64,000 nucleotides of DNA from Agromyces rhizosphaerae (lineage in GTDB: Bacteria; Actinomycetota; Actinomycetes; Actinomycetales; Microbacteriaceae): contig NZ_BSDP01000001.1 in NCBI RefSeq assembly GCF_027925245.1, positions 3,162,001 to 3,226,000 of the forward strand. Reading direction: 5' to 3'. A program made the position numbers and the translations under genes. This document shows positions 57,722 to 64,000 of the stretch, piece after piece; within the stretch, counting starts at the first letter, position 1, and each line of letters begins with the position of its first letter. The notes under the pieces are model-generated. The model saw nothing but the letters and a program-made list of their open reading frames with translations. It was not told the DNA's origin and searched no databases.

Positions 57722-59983
57722 ATGGTGAGCGAGTCACCCGTCGCGACGGGCAATCCGTCGCTGCGCCGCCTCGTGCCGCGCATCTTCTCGAAGGCGCAGC
57801 CCTCGGGGGCGGTCGACACGCTGCTGCGCACGGTGCGCATGCACCATCCGAAGGCCGACCTGGCGGTGATCGAGCGCGCGCACGCGGTCGCCGAGCGGGC
57901 CCACGAGGGCCAGAAGCGCAAGAGCGGCGAGCCGTACATCACGCACCCGATCGCGGTCGCGCAGATCCTCGCCGACCTCGGGATCGGCTCGAAGACCGTC
58001 GCGGCGGCGCTGCTGCACGACACCGTCGAGGACACCGAGTATCGGCTCGACGAGCTCCGCGACGACTTCGGCGACGAGATCGCGATGCTCGTCGACGGCG
58101 TGACCAAGCTCGACAAGGTCAAGTACGGCGACTCCACCCAGGCCGAGACCGTGCGCAAGATGATCGTCGCGATGTCGAAGGACATCCGCGTGCTCATCAT
58201 CAAGCTGGCCGACCGCCTGCACAATGCGCGCACGTGGGGCTTCGTGCCCGCGGCATCCGCCACCCGCAAGGCGACCGAGACGCTCGAGATCTACGCGCCG
58301 CTCGCGCACCGGCTCGGCATCCAGACCATCAAGTGGGAGCTCGAGGACCTGAGCTTCGCGGTGCTCTACCCCAAGCTGTACGCCGAGATCGAGAGCCTCG
58401 TGCGCCAGCGCACGCCGCAGCGCGAGGAGTTCGTGCAGACGGTCATCGACCTGGTGAACGACGACCTCAAGGCGGCCCGCATCCGCGGCAAGGTGGTCGG
58501 CCGCCCGAAGCAGTACTACTCGATCTACCAGAAGATGATCGTGCGCGGACGCGAGTTCGACGAGATCTACGACCTCGTGGGCATCCGCGTGCTCGTGAAC
58601 TCGGTGCGCGACTGCTACGCGGTGCTCGGCGCCATCCACGCGCGCTGGACCCCGCTGCCCGGTCGGTTCAAGGACTACATCGCGACGCCCAAGTTCAACC
58701 TGTACCAGTCGCTGCACACCACCGTGATCGGGCCCAAGGGCCGCGCGGTGGAGATCCAGATCCGCACGCACGAGATGCACCAGCGCGCCGAGTACGGCGT
58801 CGCTGCGCACTGGAAGTACAAGGAGCAGGTCAACGGCAAGGCCAACGACCAGAAGGCGGTCGGCGACGCCGACATGGCCTGGCTCGCGCACATCTCCGAC
58901 TGGCAGGCGGAGACCGCCGACCCGGGTGAGTTCCTCGACTCGCTGCGCTACGAGATCGGCGCGAAGGAGGTCTACGTCTTCACCCCGAAGGGCCGGGTCA
59001 TCGGCCTGCCGGCGGGTGCGACGCCGATCGACTTCGCCTACGCGGTGCACACCGAGGTCGGCCACCGCACGATGGGCGCGAAGGTCAACGGGCGCCTCGT
59101 GCCGCTCGAGACCCAGCTCACCAGCGGCGACGTCGTCGAGGTGTTCACGTCGAAGAACCCCGACTCGGGGCCCAGCCAGGACTGGCTGAACTTCGTGAAG
59201 TCCCCGCGGGCGCGCAACAAGATCCGCCAGTGGTTCACCAAGGAGCGGCGCGACGAGGCGATCGAGCAGGGTCGCGACTCGATCGCGCGGGCGATGCGCA
59301 AGCAGAACCTGCCGCTGCAGAAGCTCATGGGCCAGGACTCGTTCGCCGAGGTGGCGGCGCAGTTGCGCTATGAGGACGTGAGCTCGCTCTACGCGGCGGT
59401 GGGCGAGGGGCACATCTCGACCCAGTCGGTGCTCGAGAAGGTCATCTCGCTGGTGCGCGACGAGGACGAGGACGAGGCGACGGATGTCCCGCTGGCGAAC
59501 ATGCCGCGGCCCTCATCGGTGTCGCGGAGCTCGGACTCCGGCGTGCTCGTGCGCGGCGCCCCCGACATCCTCGTGAAGCTCGCGCGGTGCTGCACGCCCG
59601 TGCCGGGCGACGAGATCGTGGGCTTCATCACCCGCGGCTCGGGCGTCTCGGTCCACCAGGCCTCGTGCCACAACGTGCAGGGCCTGCTCCGCGAGCCCGA
59701 GCGCATGATCGACGTCGAGTGGGCGCCGAGCTCGAAGGGCGTCTTCCTGGTGCAGATCCAGATCGAGGCGCTCGACCGGGGCGGCCTGCTCTCCGACGTC
59801 ACCCGCGTGCTGAGCGAGCACCACGTGAACATCCTCTCGGCGACGGTGTCGACGTCGACGGACCGCCTCGCGATCAGCAAGTTCGTGTTCGAGATGGGGG
59901 ACACGACGCATCTCGACCGCGTCCTCAACGCCGTGCGGCGCATCGACGCGGTCTACGACGTCTACCGCGTCAGCGACGGCTGA
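57722..59983 (+). CDS. rel: Bifunctional (p)ppGpp synthetase/hydrolase
   Basis: The 753-residue stringent-response enzyme makes and degrades (p)ppGpp on the ribosome. The hydrolase domain has His99-Asp100 in HDTVEDTE, so hydrolysis is likely intact. The synthetase has YDLVGIRVLV and RFKDYIATPKFNLYQSLH. TGS (VFTPKGRVIGLPAGATPID), zinc-finger-like and C-terminal ACT domains follow. GGAGG lies 8 bp upstream. The 3' end overlaps the convergent small gene by 14 bp. The secDF-rel order is typical of Actinobacteria. Confidence 0.97.
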   Translation: MVSESPVATGNPSLRRLVPRIFSKAQPSGAVDTLLRTVRMHHPKADLAVIERAHAVAERAHEGQKRKSGEPYITHPIAVAQILADLGIGSKTVAAALLHDTVEDTEYRLDELRDDFGDEIAMLVDGVTKLDKVKYGDSTQAETVRKMIVAMSKDIRVLIIKLADRLHNARTWGFVPAASATRKATETLEIYAPLAHRLGIQTIKWELEDLSFAVLYPKLYAEIESLVRQRTPQREEFVQTVIDLVNDDLKAARIRGKVVGRPKQYYSIYQKMIVRGREFDEIYDLVGIRVLVNSVRDCYAVLGAIHARWTPLPGRFKDYIATPKFNLYQSLHTTVIGPKGRAVEIQIRTHEMHQRAEYGVAAHWKYKEQVNGKANDQKAVGDADMAWLAHISDWQAETADPGEFLDSLRYEIGAKEVYVFTPKGRVIGLPAGATPIDFAYAVHTEVGHRTMGAKVNGRLVPLETQLTSGDVVEVFTSKNPDSGPSQDWLNFVKSPRARNKIRQWFTKERRDEAIEQGRDSIARAMRKQNLPLQKLMGQDSFAEVAAQLRYEDVSSLYAAVGEGHISTQSVLEKVISLVRDEDEDEATDVPLANMPRPSSVSRSSDSGVLVRGAPDILVKLARCCTPVPGDEIVGFITRGSGVSVHQASCHNVQGLLREPERMIDVEWAPSSKGVFLVQIQIEALDRGGLLSDVTRVLSEHHVNILSATVSTSTDRLAISKFVFEMGDTTHLDRVLNAVRRIDAVYDVYRVSDG

Positions 59984-60548
59984 CGAGGCTCGTCGCACCG
60001 CCGGTGGAGGCGATCTCGTCGTCGAGCCGGTCGAGCACGGCCCGCTTGCCGGGGAGCCGGCGATGTCCGGACACCCGGTCCCGGAACTCGGCGAGGCCGA
60101 TGCCCGCATCGGCGAGCAGCCGGAGTGCGGCGACCCGGTGATCATGCGCGACCGAGGCCGCACGGAGCAGGTCGAACGCGGTGCGGGCAGGGGTGGTCGC
60201 GGCGGCCGGACCCCACCGCTCGATCTCCGCCTCGTCGAGCTGCAGCTCGCTGAGCTCGCAGCGCACGGTCGGGTCGATGCCGCGGCGGGCGCCGATGCGC
60301 ACGCACACCTGCGGCACCGGGGGAGCGGCAGCGACCGCGCCGTGCACCCACGCCGCGGTCATGCGCGCCGCGATCACGTCGCGTCCGACCGCGAGGCGCA
60401 CCGACCGTGCGCGCTGCTCGGGCCGGTCGGGCTCGTCGATCGGCGCCCAGCCCGCGGGCAGTGCCATCACCTCGCCGTCGATGCGCAGCGCGCACAGCTC
60501 CGCGAGCGGGAGGTCGTGGGCGGACAGCAGCGAGGGAAGCCGGCTCAT
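59970..60548 (-). CDS. AbiEi-like antitoxin-domain protein (tentative)
   Basis: The 192-residue protein has an MTAAWVHGAVAAAP segment and TTPARTAFDLLRAA, features seen in actinobacterial proteins annotated as type IV AbiEi-family antitoxins. It lacks the C-terminal DUF559-type nuclease of longer relatives and no AbiEii-type toxin is beside it. It may be an orphan with a different role. The ATG at 60548 is used; its 3' end overlaps rel by 14 bp. Confidence 0.5.
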   Translation of the reverse strand: MSRLPSLLSAHDLPLAELCALRIDGEVMALPAGWAPIDEPDRPEQRARSVRLAVGRDVIAARMTAAWVHGAVAAAPPVPQVCVRIGARRGIDPTVRCELSELQLDEAEIERWGPAAATTPARTAFDLLRAASVAHDHRVAALRLLADAGIGLAEFRDRVSGHRRLPGKRAVLDRLDDEIASTGGATSLVSRR

Positions 60549-60648
60549 GTCGACATCGTGGCCCGCCGCATCCGCTCAGCGCAGGGGGGCGCGTCACCTG
60601 TGGACAGCCGACCTGCACCCGCCCTGTGGAGGACGGAGCTCGCCGGCG

Positions 60649-61881
60649 TCAGCCCGAGATCGCCTTGAGCCACGCCTTGCGCGCGGCGAGGGCCTCCTCG
60701 GCCTCGGTGACGGCCTTCGTGTCCTTGCGGGCACGAGCGTCGGCCAGGTCGGACTCGAGCTGCTCGATGGCCTCCTCGAGCTGGCCGGCCAGCCCCTCGG
60801 AGCGCGCCTTCTTCTCGGGGTCCTCGCGCTCCCAGCGCTCGTCCTCGAGTGCGCGCACGGCGTTCTCGATCTTCCGCAGCCGGTCCTCGACGGTGCGCAG
60901 CTGCGCCCGCGGCACCTTGCCGATCTCGTCCCAGCGGCGCTGGAGGTCCGTGAGGGTCGCGCGTGCCTTCGCGGCATCCTTGGCCTTCAGCAGCGGCTCC
61001 GCCTCATCGAGCAGCGCGAGCTTGGCGGTGAGGTTCTCCTCGAACTCGGCGTTCTCGGCCGCATCGACCTCGGCCTTCGCCTGGAACAGCACGTCGCCGG
61101 CGGCCTTGAACCGCGCCCACAGCGCGTCGTCCTGCTTCTTGCCGGCCCGGCCGGCGCGCTTCCAGTCGTCGAGCAGTCCGCGGTACTCGGGGATGCCATC
61201 GGCGCCGCGCGGTGCGAGCTGCTCGGCGCGCTCGATCAGGCGCTGCTTGGCGGCGCGCACCTCGCGGTGCGAGGCGTCGAGCTCGGCGAAGAACGCCTTG
61301 CGGTGCGTCTCGACGGTCGAGCGCGCGGTGCGGAACCGCTTCCAGAGCTCGTTGGCCTGGCCCTTCGGCAGGCGCGGGCCCTCCTGCTGGTGCTTCTGCC
61401 AGCGCGCGAAGAGCCCGTCGAGCGTGGCGGTCGCCTGCTTCCACTGCGTCTTGGCGGGGTCGGCCGCGGCGAGGGCCTCGGCCTCCTCGACGATCGCGGT
61501 GCGCTCGGCGATCGCGGCCTCGAGTGCCTGGGCGGCCTCGGCCTTCTGCTGCTCGGTCTGCTCGCCGACGGTGCCCGACAGGGCCTCGAGCCGGCTGCGC
61601 AGCGTGGCGAGGTCGCCGACCGCGTTCGCCTCGGCGACGGTCTCCTGGAGGTGCGCGACGGCCTTCGCGACGTCGGCCGCCGACGCGCCCGCGCGCGAGC
61701 GCTGCTCGAGCAGCGTCACCTGGCCGGCGAGGTCCGCGTACTTGCGCTCGAAGTAGGCGAGCGCCTCCTCGGGGGTGCCGTCGGGGTACTGGCCGACGGC
61801 GCGCTCGCCGTCACCGTCCGTGACGTACACGGTGCCGGTCTCGTCGACGCGACCCCACTGCTGCTGATCTGATTGAGACAC
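60649..61881 (-). CDS. DUF349 repeat protein
   Basis: The 410-residue, highly charged, helical protein has repeated DUF349 units with the pattern LWKRF (near residue 187), LWARFK (261) and RRWDEIGKVPRAQL (328). An N-terminal part begins QQWGRVDETGTVYVTDG. No enzyme function is known; it is conserved near rel in Actinobacteria. The start is a GTG at 61881. Confidence 0.9.
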   Translation of the reverse strand: MSQSDQQQWGRVDETGTVYVTDGDGERAVGQYPDGTPEEALAYFERKYADLAGQVTLLEQRSRAGASAADVAKAVAHLQETVAEANAVGDLATLRSRLEALSGTVGEQTEQQKAEAAQALEAAIAERTAIVEEAEALAAADPAKTQWKQATATLDGLFARWQKHQQEGPRLPKGQANELWKRFRTARSTVETHRKAFFAELDASHREVRAAKQRLIERAEQLAPRGADGIPEYRGLLDDWKRAGRAGKKQDDALWARFKAAGDVLFQAKAEVDAAENAEFEENLTAKLALLDEAEPLLKAKDAAKARATLTDLQRRWDEIGKVPRAQLRTVEDRLRKIENAVRALEDERWEREDPEKKARSEGLAGQLEEAIEQLESDLADARARKDTKAVTEAEEALAARKAWLKAISG

Positions 61882-61970
61882 GGCCTCACCTTGTCGGAAC
61901 TTCCCGGCGCCGTCGAACGGGCGACGCCGCCCCCAAGCCTATTGCACCGCCACCGGGCGGTTTTCCCGCG

Positions 61971-62756
61971 TTACTCGATCGTGAACGCGGTGATCGTCGT
62001 GGGCACCGCGGGCGCCCCGTCGGTCGCCCCGCCCTCGACGCCCGCGTCGGTGATCGATGCGCGCAGGTCGTCGAGGCCGTCGGTCACCTGCCCGATGACC
62101 GTGTAGCCGCCGGCCTCGTCGGGCGTGAGCGTCGTGTCCTCGTAGACGATGAAGAACTGGCTGCCGTGGCTGTACGCGTCGAACGACTGGCGGGCCATCG
62201 CGATCGTGCCGGCCGGGTAGAGGTCGTCCTCCGGTGCGTTCTCGATCGGACCGTAGCTGTACCCGGGGCCGCCGGTGCCGTCGCCGATCGGGTCGCCGCA
62301 CTGGAGCACCCAGATCGTGCCGTCGGTGAGGCGGTGGCAGCTGACGCCGTCGTAGAAGCCGGCCTGGATGAGCGAGACCTCGGACGCCACGGCCTGCGGT
62401 GCGGCCGCGCCGTCGAGCTCGACCGCGAGCTCCACGTCGTCGTTGAGCGAGAGCACGCCGGTCCATGTGCGGTCCTCGGCGAGCTCGGGCGCGGGCACGT
62501 CGCCCTGGTTCTCGCCCTCGGCGGCCGTGGCGGCGGGCGTCTCGGTGGCCTCCGCCTCGACCGGCGCGCCGGGACCCGCGGAGAAGTAGGCGATCTGCAC
62601 GACGGTCGCGATGACGAGCACCAGCACCAGCACGGCGCCGGCGATCCAGTTGTCGCGCACGCGGCGGCGTTCCTTGTGCTCGTGGACGTGCCTCCGGGCG
62701 CGGTACGCGCGCAGGCGCTCCCGCTCGACGCGTTCCTGCGTGTTCTTCGCTGCCAC
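61971..62756 (-). CDS. Membrane-anchored cyclophilin-type peptidyl-prolyl isomerase
   Basis: The 261-residue protein has a basic N-terminus, one transmembrane helix (about residues 37-58), a Thr/Ala-rich linker, and an extracytoplasmic cyclophilin domain with [10 protein letters not shown] and SQFFIVYED. Some active-site residues differ: where classic cyclophilins have FHRV, it has CHRL, and several known binding residues are replaced, so activity may be weak. The GTG at 62756 has GAGGAG upstream. It is likely co-expressed with the DUF349 gene 89 bp downstream. Confidence 0.88.
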   Translation of the reverse strand: MAAKNTQERVERERLRAYRARRHVHEHKERRRVRDNWIAGAVLVLVLVIATVVQIAYFSAGPGAPVEAEATETPAATAAEGENQGDVPAPELAEDRTWTGVLSLNDDVELAVELDGAAAPQAVASEVSLIQAGFYDGVSCHRLTDGTIWVLQCGDPIGDGTGGPGYSYGPIENAPEDDLYPAGTIAMARQSFDAYSHGSQFFIVYEDTTLTPDEAGGYTVIGQVTDGLDDLRASITDAGVEGGATDGAPAVPTTITAFTIE

Positions 62757-62869
62757 GGCGCTCCTCGTGCTCGTCGGTCCGGATGCACTCTAGGCGAGGC
62801 GTCCGCGCCGGTCCAAGCGGGCCGCGGCGGGCCGCGACCGGCGTCGGACCCCGCCGTTACGCTGGGAGC

Positions 62870-64000
62870 ATGGTCGAGTCCGCCCCGGGGCTGCGCTCCG
62901 GCGCGACGCCCCTCGCCGTGCGCATGCGTCCGACGAGCCTCGACGAGGTCGCCGGCCAGCGGCACCTGCTGACGCCCGGGTCGCCGCTCGTCGCGCTCGC
63001 GGGCGACGCGTCCGGCAGGTCGGGCTCCGTGTCGGTCATCCTCTGGGGGCCGCCGGGCACCGGCAAGACCACGCTCGCCCAGGCCATCGCGCGCTCCTCG
63101 GGCCGTCGGTTCGTCGAGCTGTCGGCCGTCTCCGCCGGCGTGAAGGACGTGCGGCAGGTCATGGAGGAGGCGCGCTCGAGCCGCGACCTCTACGGCGTCT
63201 CGACGGTGCTGTTCCTCGACGAGATCCACCGCTTCACCAAGGCGCAGCAGGACGCGCTGCTGCCCGGCGTCGAGAACGGCTGGGTGATCCTCGTCGCCGC
63301 CACCACCGAGAACCCGTCGTTCTCGGTCGTCTCGCCGCTGCTGTCGCGCTCGCTCCTGCTCACCCTCGAGCCGCTCGACGACGACGACCTCGGCGTGCTG
63401 GTCGACCGGGCCGTGGCCGACCCGCGGGGCCTCGGGGACGCGGTGGTGCTCGAGGCCGACGCGCGGGCTGCGCTCATCCGGCTCGCGTCGGGCGACGCGC
63501 GTCGCGCACTGACGGCGCTCGAGGCGGCGTCGGTCACGGCCGCGAGCGAGCGGCCCGACGAGGCATCCGGTGCCGACGGCGTCGACGACGCGGCCGAGGG
63601 TGAGACGGATGCCCCTGAGCCGGCCGACTCCGACGCAGCCGCCGCCGAGACCAAGCCGGTCATCACCGCCGAGCTCGTCGCTCGCGCGGTCGATCGCGCG
63701 CTGCTGCGCTACGACCGGAACGGCGACGAGCACTACGACGTGATCAGCGCCTTCATCAAGTCGGTGCGCGGGTCCGACGTCGACGCCGCGCTGCACTACC
63801 TCGCGCGCATGATCGAGGCGGGGGAGGACCCGCGGTTCATCGCGCGGCGCATCATCGTGCTCGCCTCGGAGGACATCGGGATGGCCGACCCGCAGGCGCT
63901 CCAGGTCGCGGTCGCCGCGGCCGACGCCGTGCAGTACATCGGGATGCCCGAAGGGCGCATCCCGCTCGCGCAGGCCGTCGTGCACCTCGCGACGGCGCCG
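62870..64000 (+). CDS. rarA: Replication-associated recombination protein RarA (3' end cut by the window edge)
   Basis: The AAA+ ATPase acts at stalled replication forks; 377 codons are visible. Walker A is [10 protein letters not shown], Walker B is VLFLDEIHR, and sensor 1 is [10 protein letters not shown]. The start of the family-specific C-terminal domain is seen ([20 protein letters not shown]). An acidic Ala/Asp/Glu insert of about 35 residues follows [14 protein letters not shown], between the AAA lid and the C-terminal domain. TACGCT ends 6 nt before the ATG, suggesting a leaderless mRNA. Confidence 0.94.
   Translation, partial: MVESAPGLRSGATPLAVRMRPTSLDEVAGQRHLLTPGSPLVALAGDASGRSGSVSVILWGPPGTGKTTLAQAIARSSGRRFVELSAVSAGVKDVRQVMEEARSSRDLYGVSTVLFLDEIHRFTKAQQDALLPGVENGWVILVAATTENPSFSVVSPLLSRSLLLTLEPLDDDDLGVLVDRAVADPRGLGDAVVLEADARAALIRLASGDARRALTALEAASVTAASERPDEASGADGVDDAAEGETDAPEPADSDAAAAETKPVITAELVARAVDRALLRYDRNGDEHYDVISAFIKSVRGSDVDAALHYLARMIEAGEDPRFIARRIIVLASEDIGMADPQALQVAVAAADAVQYIGMPEGRIPLAQAVVHLATAP

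Overview
The window is high-GC chromosomal DNA of an actinobacterium. Paired clpP1-clpP2, SepH, the DUF4193/DUF3093/dut/DUF3710/DUF3159 neighbourhood, rnd-DUF3000, PdxST with a MocR regulator, and thrS-HIT next to yebC-ruvCAB all fit Actinobacteria. Gene content and promoter style suggest Microbacteriaceae; the genus cannot be fixed from sequence alone. Nearly all of it is core chromosome. I see no prophage, insertion sequence, CRISPR array or replication origin.

Layout. 1-5.8 kb: a truncated HD-GYP protein, the anaerobic pflB-pflA pair, a rhodanese lipoprotein and a DUF2637-type membrane protein. 5.9-12.3 kb: tRNA-Gly, a 1,224-residue membrane protein, tRNA-Pro, trigger factor and a small membrane protein. 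12.5-17.2 kb: a NarL-type two-component system and clpP1-clpP2-clpX. 17.1-22.6 kb: a kinase-like gene and a small protein behind a LexA-type box, sepH, DUF4193, DUF3093, and dut-DUF3710-DUF3159 joined by GTGA overlaps. 22.7-32.9 kb: aconitase, dxs, a fatty-acid oxidation pair, RNase D and DUF3000. 33-38.3 kb: a hydrolase, sulfur-transfer genes sseA-sufE, zapE and an ammonium transporter. 38.4-43.9 kb: two membrane proteins, four tRNAs, a MarC protein and a secreted GH87-like alpha-1,3-glucanase. 44.2-54.3 kb: thrS-HIT, pdxK-pdxR divergent from pdxS-pdxT, a DUF1697 gene and yebC-ruvC-ruvA-ruvB. 54.4-64 kb: yajC-secD-secF, rel, an AbiEi-like small gene, a DUF349 protein, a cyclophilin and the start of rarA.

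The most useful novelty is regulatory. Several intergenic regions carry near-perfect operators whose regulators are not encoded here: two tandem TGGTCNGACCA sites at pflBA, a TACCC/GGGTA dyad at the rhodanese, a LexA/Cheo-type box on the promoter of a small gene plus kinase-like gene, a 20-bp palindrome before aconitase, GlnR-like half-sites before amtB, and a 14-bp palindrome between pdxR and pdxS. Two window-wide patterns also stand out. The heptamer GGATGCC/GGCATCC is very frequent and forms the stems of several hairpins. Several single genes have a TANNNT box 6-8 nt before the start codon, which implies leaderless mRNAs.
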